Source of the DNA: GWA2-49-15 sp964359085
GTDB lineage: Bacteria > Bdellovibrionota > Bacteriovoracia > Bacteriovoracales > Bacteriovoracaceae
DNA length: 14,971 nucleotides
Assembly: GCA_964359085.1 (NCBI GenBank)
Contig: CAYHRT010000086.1
Coordinates: 1 to 14,971, forward strand
Reading direction: 5' to 3'
In this document: in pieces, positions 7,154-14,415 of the stretch
Layout: each line of letters starts with the position of its first letter
How positions within the stretch are numbered: position 1 is the first letter of the stretch
The notes under the pieces: model-generated
What the model saw: only the letters and a program-made list of their open reading frames with translations
Database searches by the model: none
What the model was told of the DNA's origin: nothing
Translations under genes and position numbers: made by a program

Positions 7154-7697
7154 GAAAAATAATCTCGAAAAAAATCTTCAATTCTATCAAAATTTTCCTA
7201 CACCTCTTGGTATCATGGAAGTCTATGCCGATCAAGAGTCACTATGGCAAGTTAACTTATTTCACACGGGAGAGAAACTTCCGGGCAATGTGCCCAACGG
7301 AGTCACCTCCCAGGCGGCCCTACAGTTGCAGGAATATTTTCGAGGTACTCGCCAGAATTTTGATTTACCTCTTTCCCTGCGAGGAACAACTTTTCAGAAG
7401 AAAGTTTGGAATGCCTTAAGCCAAATTCCCTACGGTGAATTGCGTTCTTATGGAGAAATCGCCAGAGTCATTAGACATCCAAAGGCCTATCGTGCAGTTG
7501 GCATGGCCAATCATCGCAATCCCTTGATGATTATTATTCCCTGTCATCGAGTGCTTGGTGCCGCTCATAAATTGGTTGGATATGCTCATGGTCTCCAGTA
7601 CCAGCAGTGGTTGTTGGATTTTGAAGGAGGGCCTGGGACCGTTCAATTGCCGGAGGGTGTGAATAATAAAAAGCTGAGTAGAAGGAATCAGGAGTGA
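7152..7697 (+). CDS. ogt: Methylated-DNA--[protein]-cysteine S-methyltransferase
   Basis: This suicide repair protein transfers the alkyl group from O6-alkylguanine (and O4-alkylthymine) in DNA to its own cysteine. Acceptor Cys131 lies in IIPCHRV, after the helix-turn-helix region with IPYGELRSYGEIA (92-104), the Arg finger region YRAVGMAN (113-120) and the Asn120 hinge. The N-terminal 75 residues form the short Ogt/Ada-C-type domain. The ATG at 7152 is chosen, but in-frame starts at 7125 (GTG), 7137 and 7140 are possible; none has a strong ribosome binding site. After the core ends near residue 159 there is a 23-residue basic tail that overlaps the convergent protease gene. No Ada regulatory domain is present. 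The symbol is given by family resemblance; some annotations would call it Mgmt/AdaB. Confidence 0.9.
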   Translation: MKNNLEKNLQFYQNFPTPLGIMEVYADQESLWQVNLFHTGEKLPGNVPNGVTSQAALQLQEYFRGTRQNFDLPLSLRGTTFQKKVWNALSQIPYGELRSYGEIARVIRHPKAYRAVGMANHRNPLMIIIPCHRVLGAAHKLVGYAHGLQYQQWLLDFEGGPGTVQLPEGVNNKKLSRRNQE

Positions 7698-8889
7698 GGG
7701 TACTGGCATTTTCTCGATAAAGCTTGATTAAGGCGTTTACCAGGTCCTGAGGATTTGCATATCGTGCGGCAAACTGATCAGCTTCATATTCATGTCTGCG
7801 CGAGATTAAGTTATGCACAGGTAAAAAGAAAAAAGTATAAACGGGTGCCACCAGGGTAAAGAGCAGTAAAGTTCCTCCTAGGGTAATAGTTTTTACCCCA
7901 TGTGCGGCGAAGAAAGTCGGCCACTCCGCCAGCACTCCTAACAAATAAAAGCCGACAAAAGTACTGAGCACACTGATCACTAGCCCTTTGATGAGATGGT
8001 GTTTTTTATAATGGCCAATTTCATGTGCCAAAATAGCACGTATTTCAGGTGGGGTGAGACTTTTTAAAAGCGTATCAAAAAAAACAATACGTCTGGACTT
8101 ACCAAAACCGGTAAAGTACGCATTGCCATGCGCGGTTCTTTTCGAGGCATCCATCACAAAAAGTCCCTTGAAGGGTAATTGAGTACTTTTTAACAAGTCA
8201 TCAATCTGTTCTTTGGTTTCCCCCTCTTCGAGAGGTGAGAATTTATTAAAGAGAGGAGCAATAAATGCGGGATAGGCCCACATGAGAAGAATTTGAAAGA
8301 GAGTCGTGCAAACAAACCCAATCCACCACCAGCTACCCACAAAGGCCATCATAATCCATAAGAGCAGGCCGGCAAAAGGAAGGCCGATAATGGTACTGAG
8401 GGCGATGCCTTTAACAAGATCGATGATAAATGTTTTGGGTGTGGTTCGATTAAATCCAAACTTGGCTTCGATGACGAAGGTATAATACACAGATTCAGGA
8501 ATACCTAAAAGTAATTCGACCAAGGAAAATAAAATGAACAGGCACAGACCTTCAAGAATGGGTGAAGCCAGTGAAGGAAATGCCAAGTTTAGCTGACTGG
8601 ACCATCGACCAATAAGCTCGATTCCTCCTCCTAGGGTCCAGGCCAGAAGAACAATGAGGTGAATGGTGCGAAAAACTTTTCCCGTTTTTATCTTTTCTAG
8701 GGAATAAGCCACAGCTTTTTGATGATCTTCTAAACTTATCCCTTCATCCCGATCAAAGGGAGGAGGAACCTGTTTTCGATGTGTCCAAATATGCCGACCT
8801 TGGCGTAAATCCAAATAGGCCTGAGCGAGAGTGCGTGTAAAAAGAAAGGCAAGAAAAATTTTTGTGGCCCAAATGACTGTCAGCTCCAT
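7534..8889 (-). CDS. M48 family membrane zinc metalloprotease (Ste24/CAAX-protease-like)
   Basis: The 451-residue integral inner-membrane protease has HEIGH at 289-293 (His289, His293 zinc ligands, Glu290 catalytic) and the third ligand Glu367 in HEYEAD (with Asp371), the Ste24 signature. Helices fit about 4-24, 75-95, 110-130, 160-185, 187-210, 300-322 and 335-357. An N-terminal M48_N region precedes the peptidase domain, which closes with YSHPPAIERSQALL (409-422). In bacteria these enzymes are proposed to cut misfolded membrane proteins; farnesyl-protein processing is not expected. Residues about 425-451 extend past the usual family end and are encoded antisense to the alkyltransferase gene (164-bp overlap). 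Only a weak GGA precedes the ATG. Confidence 0.9.
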   Translation of the reverse strand: MELTVIWATKIFLAFLFTRTLAQAYLDLRQGRHIWTHRKQVPPPFDRDEGISLEDHQKAVAYSLEKIKTGKVFRTIHLIVLLAWTLGGGIELIGRWSSQLNLAFPSLASPILEGLCLFILFSLVELLLGIPESVYYTFVIEAKFGFNRTTPKTFIIDLVKGIALSTIIGLPFAGLLLWIMMAFVGSWWWIGFVCTTLFQILLMWAYPAFIAPLFNKFSPLEEGETKEQIDDLLKSTQLPFKGLFVMDASKRTAHGNAYFTGFGKSRRIVFFDTLLKSLTPPEIRAILAHEIGHYKKHHLIKGLVISVLSTFVGFYLLGVLAEWPTFFAAHGVKTITLGGTLLLFTLVAPVYTFFFLPVHNLISRRHEYEADQFAARYANPQDLVNALIKLYRENASTLTPDSFYSAFYYSHPPAIERSQALLQNPTTTAGTGDHEHIQPIYERHQALDDRE

Positions 8890-8951
8890 CTATGTATAAT
8901 CCTGTTGAAAGACTATACTGTTATAGACTCTTTTAGAGGACTGAGGCAAGA

Positions 8952-9641
8952 ATGGTTAAAAGAATGAAGTTGGATCAGATTCCAACCCTTGAGCAGATTT
9001 ATGCGTCCTATCCTAATATCCTGGCCATGCTATTTGATATGGACGGTACTCTCTTTGATTCAGAAGGGCAGCATGCCGTGGCCCTGCATCACACCTTTAG
9101 AGTCTTGGCCCAGGGGGAGATTCTGAAATTATCGCCAGATGAAATTAAACATCAGTATATTGGGAAGCCTGATCCCCATGTCTTTGATGATCTCGTCAAA
9201 AATAAGTGGTTGGAAAGGAGTATCTCTTTAGATAAATTTCTCGAGTTGAAGAAGTCATTTTTACACAAGACAATAAATGAATTGGGCCCCAAAGATTTGA
9301 TTGTTGCGCCTATGGAACTGTTCTTGAAGGAAATTCACAAAGCGGTTCAGATCAGGGGACTCAAGGTAGGATTGGTTTCGGCCAGTGAGCGACTTACCAT
9401 GAATTCCTACTTGTTTCAGGCCAAGCTCAATGACTTTTTCCAAGTGACGATCTCTCGGGATGATTGTGTGCGCTCCAAGCCCGACCCGATGCCCTATATC
9501 CAGGCCATGCGGAAACTCGGTGTTCGTCCAAATGAAACCTTGATTTTGGAAGACTCACCAACAGGACTCAAGGCGGCCCGGGCCACGGGGGCGCATATGA
9601 TTCAAGCTCGTTGGTTTGGTATGAGCAACTGCCCTCATTGA
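8952..9641 (+). CDS. HAD-superfamily hydrolase, beta-phosphoglucomutase-like
   Basis: The 229-residue cytoplasmic phosphatase or phosphomutase has motif I FDMDGT with nucleophile Asp29 and acid/base Asp31, motif II near Ser143 in GLVSAS, motif III Lys176 in RSKPDP, and motif IV EDSPTG (200-205) with Asp201. The helical cap between motifs I and II (about residues 38-110) marks subfamily I, as in PGMB, GS1 and phosphoglycolate phosphatase. The substrate cannot be read from sequence. GAGG lies five bases before the ATG. It is divergent from the M48 gene (62-bp gap), and its stop overlaps the following minus-strand gene by 7 bp. Confidence 0.88.
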   Translation: MVKRMKLDQIPTLEQIYASYPNILAMLFDMDGTLFDSEGQHAVALHHTFRVLAQGEILKLSPDEIKHQYIGKPDPHVFDDLVKNKWLERSISLDKFLELKKSFLHKTINELGPKDLIVAPMELFLKEIHKAVQIRGLKVGLVSASERLTMNSYLFQAKLNDFFQVTISRDDCVRSKPDPMPYIQAMRKLGVRPNETLILEDSPTGLKAARATGAHMIQARWFGMSNCPH

Positions 9642-10312
9642 GAGCTAGTGTCGGCAAGGCGGAAGTGGTCTAGATATTCGGTGATAGAATTTACCATTTG
9701 CATGAAATGTTTGCGTGCCAGAATTCGAGTTGGTCGATAGGGTCTATTAAATTGCAGGTCGTTTAATCGTACCAAAAGACGCTCTTGCTGAATCTGTCGA
9801 TGGCCGTATGAGCTGAGAGTATAGACAAGCGCAATGGGTAATTTAAGGAGGTCCAAGGTAAATCCCGCCACGCCTCCGGCAATGGCGCCAGGCAGGCCTG
9901 CATAAAAGCCTCCCCCCAAAAAGCCGTAGAGAGTGAGAATTGCCAAAGGTGCAACCCTGAACTTGGGATTGTAGGCCCCGCCTAAATGGGCCAAAAAATC
10001 AGCAAAATAGATTTTCTCAAATTGGCCCAAGACGATTTCCGTTTTTTTTGCCCTAGCTTCACTTTGCAGAATAACTTGATAGGTTGGACAGTTGGAAAGG
10101 ACTAAAGAGGGTGTATCAAGGCCTGCGCAACGGAGAACGATCACTTTTCCATCTTGGCGCTTTAAAATATTATCATGTTGGATAAGGGGAACTGAAGGTA
10201 GATCGAGCGGTTTACGGTAAGATTTGGCATGGGCAGTCTCCCCTCCCACTGTTGAAAAGAGGGAAACTATAAGAACAAGTCCCAAGAATAACTGCTGGAG
10301 ATTGGCACTCAT
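9635..10312 (-). CDS. Exported or membrane protein of unknown function
   Basis: The 225-residue product has an N-terminal signal peptide (hydrophobic 8-20, possible cleavage after AHA at 27-29). Its middle domain has Cys62 and Cys75, which could pair in the periplasm. A long Gly-rich hydrophobic stretch (121-168, with FLGGGFYAGLPGAIAGGVAG) could form one or two helices or a glycine-zipper hairpin. The basic, Arg-rich C-terminal tail (171-225) has no Cys. I do not recognise the family. AAGGAA lies at good distance before the ATG but sits inside a hairpin at 10318-10345. It is last in a colinear minus-strand series after HemN and the astacin. Confidence 0.7.
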   Translation of the reverse strand: MSANLQQLFLGLVLIVSLFSTVGGETAHAKSYRKPLDLPSVPLIQHDNILKRQDGKVIVLRCAGLDTPSLVLSNCPTYQVILQSEARAKKTEIVLGQFEKIYFADFLAHLGGAYNPKFRVAPLAILTLYGFLGGGFYAGLPGAIAGGVAGFTLDLLKLPIALVYTLSSYGHRQIQQERLLVRLNDLQFNRPYRPTRILARKHFMQMVNSITEYLDHFRLADTSSQ

Positions 10313-10316
10313 AACA

Positions 10317-10346
10317 CTTCCTTTGAAAAGGGTGTATCAAAGGAAT
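10317..10346 (-). promoter_or_regulatory. RNA hairpin covering the ribosome binding site of the unknown exported protein
   Basis: TTCCTTTGA and TCAAAGGAA form a perfect 9-bp stem (10318-10326 with 10337-10345) around a 10-base loop. On the minus-strand transcript the 3' arm contains the AAGGAA ribosome binding site of the gene starting at 10312. No T-run follows, so it is not an intrinsic terminator. It could lower translation unless melted or opened by coupled ribosomes. The stem is AT-rich and its stability is modest. Confidence 0.4.
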
Positions 10347-10374
10347 TAATGGGTTGGAAAGAGGTATGAAATAA

Positions 10375-11214
10375 TTATCTGTCCTTCAATAGGGCGCAGG
10401 CCGACTGGTCGGAGTGCAGGCAGCGAATGGCGAGAATATCCACCTGAGAAGGGTGATTGGGACTGGTTAGGGGAACTTCTTGATCTGTTTTAGATTGAAG
10501 AGTTACATAGCGATTGATGCTAAAAGCGCCCCGGGCATAATGCATCACGGATTTATAATCATAGGCCCCAAAATCAAGAGAGTCGTTGCCGACCGTTATA
10601 AAGTTATGGCGATTTTGTTCTTCGATGTTACACCATTTCACATCCACGAATTTATTTCTGTCGTGCCGTGTTTGCTCGTGCCACAAGCCCAAAGCATGAC
10701 CAATCTCATGCACTACGGCACCTTGATCACATTTTTTTTCCAACCCAATTTTTTGCCGCCCTCCTGACATACCAACATATGACCAGCAACCATCTGCAGT
10801 TACAAATTCAAGATAATTGGCAGCATTTTCAACTTCAACAAATTGAATAAGATCTCCCAAGGCCTTGCGCCATTCGAGAATAGCTTCGTAAACTCGGTTT
10901 TTCTTATCCAGATCAGGATGAATTTTAAAATTTACAATATTATCTTTCCATTTACGGCCTAGCACTCCCACCGCTTTGTTTTTAAATTCTTCCTTGGTGC
11001 CCAGGGCGATATCACCTTCGGCCAGGGCCATCTCATACTCTATCTTATAATAAATGTGTAAGGGGGTTTCTGATCTATCTGTTTCAATTGTGGCCTTTAA
11101 GCCTTCTTCCAGATTTGGATCAGGAGCACATTTGGAGTGATCGCGGTTATCCGGTAAGCAACCACATATTATGAGAAGCAATATAATAAATAAACCAAGG
11201 GGTATTTTGTTCAT
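10375..11214 (-). CDS. Lipoprotein astacin-family (M12A) zinc metalloprotease
   Basis: The 279-residue product has a lipoprotein signal peptide ending ICGC, so Cys19 is the likely lipidation site. The astacin signature is complete: HEIGHALGLWHEQTR at 169-183 gives zinc ligands His169, His173, His179 and catalytic Glu170, and the Met-turn SVMHY gives Met224 and Tyr226. LAEGDIALG (64-72) upstream of the domain resembles the FxGD propeptide motif whose Asp occupies the zinc in astacin zymogens, so Asp68 may be an inhibitory switch; a short propeptide of about 70 residues follows the lipid anchor. Proteolytic removal of that segment would also separate the enzyme from its anchor. The ATG at 11214 is chosen because it opens the lipoprotein signal; an in-frame start at 11361 would add 49 non-signal residues and overlap the HemN gene. 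No strong ribosome binding site is visible. Confidence 0.9.
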   Translation of the reverse strand: MNKIPLGLFIILLLIICGCLPDNRDHSKCAPDPNLEEGLKATIETDRSETPLHIYYKIEYEMALAEGDIALGTKEEFKNKAVGVLGRKWKDNIVNFKIHPDLDKKNRVYEAILEWRKALGDLIQFVEVENAANYLEFVTADGCWSYVGMSGGRQKIGLEKKCDQGAVVHEIGHALGLWHEQTRHDRNKFVDVKWCNIEEQNRHNFITVGNDSLDFGAYDYKSVMHYARGAFSINRYVTLQSKTDQEVPLTSPNHPSQVDILAIRCLHSDQSACALLKDR

Positions 11215-11281
11215 AACGAGGCTAGTTTGCCTGCAAAGTGAATTTGAGTCAAATATAGTGTTAAGAGTATTTTTTTTCCAA

Positions 11282-12637
11282 CTAGATAGACTGGCTAAAA
11301 CGTGGGCCGGTGGTGGTGCCTTGGCGTTCCCGTAAATGGTGATCAAAGAGGGCAGCCACATTGCGCATGAAGGATCGCCCCTTATCAGTCAAAATCATTT
11401 GGTTCCCTTCGATGTGAAGCAGATCATCCTTAATAAATTCCTGTAAATCTTCGTTGAGATGATGGCGGATATCGCTCTGCTGATTGGCGGAGAGAGCAAC
11501 ACTCCCATGGCACATCAGATCTTGAATCAGTGCTTCGGCTTCCTTGTCTTGGGTCGAGAGAATATGACCGATAGTATGAGGGAGATTTCCTGCGAGGCAC
11601 GTCGTCTCGTAGAGTTTTACGTCTTTCTCATTTTGCACATAAGCAACCGGACTGGCAGAAATAGCGGAAGCTCCGAGGCCGATTAAAATATTAGATTTTA
11701 GGACGGTATATCCCATAAAAGAACGCTGTAAACGTCGCTCTAAAAAGGCCTGACTTAAGGGAGAACCCGGTCGAGCAAAATGGTCCATACCGATATCGAC
11801 ATAGGAAGAAACCTTCAGCAAAGATCTCGCGCGCATGAAGAGTTTAAACTTATCTACTCCTCTCGGAAGCAAGTTCTCCTTGATCAGAAGTTGATTTTTC
11901 AATTTGCCCGGAAGATGCGCGTAGCTATAGAAGGCAATATGATCTGGCCCTAAGGTAAGAACTTTTTCAAAAGTATCTTGTATGGTGGCTTCAGTTTGGG
12001 CCGGAAGTCCATAAATGAGATCAAAATTAATCGATTCAAAGTTTAATGTCCGGAGGGTGTTAAAAAGCGCCTCAATCAAGGGATAGGGTTGGATTCTTTT
12101 GATCTCGGTTTGAACGCGGGCATCGAAATCTTGAATACCCAAGGAAATTCGCGTAAGCCCTAGTCTTTGAAATGTCGTAAGGTGATCTTCCTTAATGGTG
12201 CGCGGATCAATCTCGATAGCACCGATAAAATGGGGAGTGCGGCCTCCCTGGGTCAAGTGAGTCACTAATTTTTCAAAATTTTCTGGTGATAAAAAATTGG
12301 GAGTACCGCCACCAAAATGAATAGAATTGATACGAGGAAATGGCCCATTAAAAGCATTTTGAATTTTAACAGACCATTCCTTTAATAGGGCCTCAACATA
12401 AGAATCTTGGCGCGATAAATTTTTGGTAATGACGCGATGACAGCCACAATAACTACAGAGTTCTTGGCAAAATGGAATGTGCAGGTATAGGTCGACCCCT
12501 CGTTCCGGGTCATAGTGCTCAATTATCCCCTGGGCCCAAACTGCTGGGGTTGGCGCCCCTGTCCAAAATGGCACAGGTGGGTAACTTGTGTACCTTGGAA
12601 TAGGGCGGTCATATTTGGCAACAAGACTGAGATCCAT
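11282..12637 (-). CDS. hemN: Oxygen-independent coproporphyrinogen III oxidase (radical SAM)
   Basis: HemN converts coproporphyrinogen III to protoporphyrinogen IX by two SAM-dependent decarboxylations, allowing haem synthesis without oxygen; it is cytoplasmic. The 451-residue length is normal for true HemN. The opening YDRPIPRYTSYP (9-20) is the HemN-specific N-terminal region. Cys57, Cys61 and Cys64 in HIPFCQELCSYC bind the 4Fe-4S cluster, with Cys66 next to them, followed by FGGGTPNFLS, an SAM-binding glycine motif. IGMDHFARP (286-294 approx.) and the helical C-terminal domain also match HemN rather than HemW or ChuW. The ATG at 12637 has only a close GAAG before it. It lies 64 bp after the upstream gene and 67 bp before the astacin, so co-transcription is possible. 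Confidence 0.92.
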   Translation of the reverse strand: MDLSLVAKYDRPIPRYTSYPPVPFWTGAPTPAVWAQGIIEHYDPERGVDLYLHIPFCQELCSYCGCHRVITKNLSRQDSYVEALLKEWSVKIQNAFNGPFPRINSIHFGGGTPNFLSPENFEKLVTHLTQGGRTPHFIGAIEIDPRTIKEDHLTTFQRLGLTRISLGIQDFDARVQTEIKRIQPYPLIEALFNTLRTLNFESINFDLIYGLPAQTEATIQDTFEKVLTLGPDHIAFYSYAHLPGKLKNQLLIKENLLPRGVDKFKLFMRARSLLKVSSYVDIGMDHFARPGSPLSQAFLERRLQRSFMGYTVLKSNILIGLGASAISASPVAYVQNEKDVKLYETTCLAGNLPHTIGHILSTQDKEAEALIQDLMCHGSVALSANQQSDIRHHLNEDLQEFIKDDLLHIEGNQMILTDKGRSFMRNVAALFDHHLRERQGTTTGPRFSQSI

Positions 12638-12701
12638 TGCTTCATGATAGACGAAATGGAGGACTTCGTTAACTGATAATTACATGGACAAGCTCAGGTT
12701 C

Positions 12702-13280
12702 TTAATATCCACGGTACTCTTGATAGTTGCTTGGGACTTCTAACCCCCAGGAGAGGCCGGCAGACGGGGGAAAGGGCCATTGCACAAAACTGGGAATTGC
12801 TTGAATGGTAAAACCTTTAGTTCTATCGATGGCCACGTTTGAGCAAATTCGTCCCTGGTTATACCATTTTTTTTCTAACCCATAGAGACCACTGAAGTAT
12901 GTTACAACAGGGCCATTGACGTTTTCTGGGTCGACCCAGCGAAGGCTATAGTGTTCGCTAAATGTATCGATCAGTTCCATCTTCCATTGATCTAAGTCTG
13001 CCACTTGTCCGAATTTGACAATGGAAATTTGAATATCAGCACAGAAACGCTCGTCGTAGTAGGTGAAGCGATTATGGTCAATGACCCGTCGCAACTCTTC
13101 ATCTGTGAGACCGCGCTGGCGTTGTAGCTCCCGAGCTTCTTTTTCTAACAAAGGTAAGGTAATTGGAGTGGCCTGAATTTCGTATTGTCCTCCTGCCATA
13201 TAAATTGTTTGGGTTAAAAAACTGCGAATTTCCATACTATTTAGTTCCGTGAGGTCTTCGCCTGTCAGGTAGGGGAGCAA
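12702..13280 (-). CDS. Hypothetical protein, apparently separated from its signal peptide by a TGA
   Basis: The open part gives 192 residues from a TTG at 13280 (or 177 from an ATG at 13235, which has a weak GGA). The product is not recognised. It is rich in aromatics, with a helical ELQRQRGLTDEELRRVI segment near residues 52-68, Cys80 and Cys145, and a Trp/Pro-rich C-terminus. Neither start has a good ribosome binding site. Directly upstream in the same frame a GTG with GGAGG opens 18 residues resembling a signal peptide, then a TGA (13308-13310), then nine codons leading into the TTG. The full-length exported protein would be about 210 residues. It may be a recent nonsense mutant, a sequence error, or expressed in truncated cytoplasmic form. 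Confidence 0.6.
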   Translation of the reverse strand: MLPYLTGEDLTELNSMEIRSFLTQTIYMAGGQYEIQATPITLPLLEKEARELQRQRGLTDEELRRVIDHNRFTYYDERFCADIQISIVKFGQVADLDQWKMELIDTFSEHYSLRWVDPENVNGPVVTYFSGLYGLEKKWYNQGRICSNVAIDRTKGFTIQAIPSFVQWPFPPSAGLSWGLEVPSNYQEYRGY

Positions 13281-13307
13281 GGCATTTTGTGTTTGAGGTC
13301 GCGTAGA

Positions 13308-13364
13308 TCAACATCGCACCGCTAAGAGGCCTAAGGCCAAAAAAAATAAAATCAAGCGAACCAC
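13308..13364 (-). other. Signal-peptide-like leader ended by an in-frame TGA
   Basis: A GTG at 13364, with GGAGG four bases upstream, reads VVRLILFFLALGLLAVRC and then TGA. This has the basic-then-hydrophobic form of a Sec or lipoprotein signal, though Arg before Cys is unusual for a lipobox. The frame continues after the TGA straight into the gene at 12702-13280. It could also be a short leader ORF. The 8-T run inside it (13339-13346) is a possible slippage site, but neither shifted frame rejoins the main frame. Confidence 0.5.
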
Positions 13365-13463
13365 ATTTCCTCCACAGAAATTTTGGCAAAATACAAATCT
13401 CTTCTATTGTACTGAAGATACTGCCAAATGTGCAAAATTATTCTATATATAGACTTCCAGATC

Positions 13464-14078
13464 TTAAGACGCTGTCCGATTGTCTGTCTTGGGTGTTTTC
13501 TGGGATAAGGAGTTCATGGTCTGGGCCATGTCAATAAGTTTTTGCTGAGTGGCTATGGATTGTGGATCACCCATGATGAGTTTAAGTTCCAGTGCCTCCA
13601 CCAGTTTTTTGGCGCAGGTCTGATAATGGCGTCGTTCAAAAAATAGTTTGGCATAATTTGTGAGGGCGTATTCGAGTAGTTGACTCTTGTGATCGAGCGG
13701 GGATTCAGTGATTTTTTTTATACATTCTAAGAAGAGATTTTCGGATAAATCAAGCAGACCCTTGTAGATGTAAGTCGTCGCTAATCGTAAATCTGCGGCA
13801 ATAATGAATTCACTGTTGCCTAATTTTCGAAAAATTTCTCGTGCTGCCTGAATATGTTTTTGTGCTTTTTCAAGTTCACCGATGGTTCTTTCATACGATC
13901 CAATACGCAGGAGGAGTGTCCCTTGTTCCTGTGAAGGTTCTTGGGCCGAGGTGGCCTGAAATTTTTGCATGAGCCATTCGATGCCCTCCTTCATTTGTTC
14001 TGGGTTATTGGCCATGTCATGCATATTTTCAGGCACGATGCTGGTTGACATGTCATAGGGGATTGTCTCTGGTGCCAT
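13464..14078 (-). CDS. TPR-like helical repeat protein, unknown role
   Basis: The 204-residue product is almost entirely helical. Paired amphipathic helices with the TPR spacing (small residues at positions 8 and 20, e.g. SYERTIGELEKAQKHIQAA, and later LLEYALTNYAKLFFERRHYQ) fill about residues 50-185. That suggests three or four tetratricopeptide repeats, a protein-binding scaffold. There is no signal peptide or membrane segment, so it is cytoplasmic. The first 50 residues are Met/Asn/Pro-rich and look disordered, and the tail is basic. GAGGAA lies before the ATG at good spacing. The partner is unknown. A 41-residue membrane peptide gene lies 38 bp upstream on the same strand. Confidence 0.75.
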   Translation of the reverse strand: MAPETIPYDMSTSIVPENMHDMANNPEQMKEGIEWLMQKFQATSAQEPSQEQGTLLLRIGSYERTIGELEKAQKHIQAAREIFRKLGNSEFIIAADLRLATTYIYKGLLDLSENLFLECIKKITESPLDHKSQLLEYALTNYAKLFFERRHYQTCAKKLVEALELKLIMGDPQSIATQQKLIDMAQTMNSLSQKTPKTDNRTAS

Positions 14079-14116
14079 ATTTCCTCGTCCATCAACAAAG
14101 GGTTGGTCTAAGAATC

Positions 14117-14242
14117 TTAAAGTATAATCAAATTTAAGGTCGAAGGTTGAAAATAGGCATAAATTGCAATACCCAACAAAATAACTTGAAGAGCAATGAT
14201 GATTCGTCCGGCAATGGGCATGTTAGAATGTAATGAGCGCAT
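14117..14242 (-). CDS. Small single-span membrane peptide (41 aa)
   Basis: An ATG at 14242 is preceded by AAGGTGG at good spacing and opens 41 codons to a TAA. The peptide has a short polar basic start (MRSLHSN), one hydrophobic helix around residues 14-31 (IIIALQVILLGIAIYAYF) with Arg13 in front, and a short tail. It fits a single-pass inner-membrane small protein with the N-terminus in the cytoplasm. It lies 38 bp before the TPR-like gene and may be co-transcribed with it. It is short enough to arise by chance, so support rests on the ribosome binding site and the clean membrane segment. Confidence 0.45.
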   Translation of the reverse strand: MRSLHSNMPIAGRIIIALQVILLGIAIYAYFQPSTLNLIIL

Positions 14243-14415
14243 GCAGGGCCACCTTTCGGGCCATGCTAGGAGCTACTTAAATGAAATATGAGACATCAAC
14301 TTAATAAATAAAAAAAAATATTCTTGTCAGGCAATATAATCCATCTTCTTTGTGCTGGATAGTTGAATTTATAATAATCTATACTATCAAGTTCCTCATT
14401 GTGAAGGCCTGACCA
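14243..14415. other. AT-rich divergent intergenic region
   Basis: This region separates the minus-strand series from the plus-strand lipoprotein gene. It holds an A/T-rich tract at 14300-14322. A TATAAT at 14370-14375 on the plus strand could serve as a -10 for the downstream lipoprotein gene, but its best upstream -35-like match (TTGTGC, 14350-14355) is only 14 bases away. No terminator or operator is evident. Confidence 0.35.

Noticed and set aside
7416..7709. Minus-strand open frame of 97 codons
   Set aside because: Shadow of the alkyltransferase and protease overlap; the M48 frame, not this one, carries the conserved motifs.
11215..11361. Longer astacin N-terminus from an upstream ATG
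   Set aside because: The added 49 residues have no signal character, overlap the HemN 3' end in another frame, and would bury the lipoprotein signal inside the protein.
12702..13364. Selenocysteine or other programmed TGA recoding
   Set aside because: The TGA follows a signal-like segment rather than a redox site, and no selenium-related gene or obvious recoding element is seen; simple mutation is more economical.
13443..13452. CTATATATAG palindrome
   Set aside because: Short AT palindrome expected by chance in AT-rich DNA; no second copy or adjoining operator-like feature was found.
14239..14266. Possible hairpin GCATGCAGGGCC / GGCCATGC
   Set aside because: Needs a four-base bulge and has no T-run; it overlaps the ribosome binding site of the 41-aa peptide, but pairing is too irregular to call.
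14324..14340. TTGTCA followed by TATAAT as a promoter
   Set aside because: The hexamers are only five bases apart, far from the 16-18 needed.
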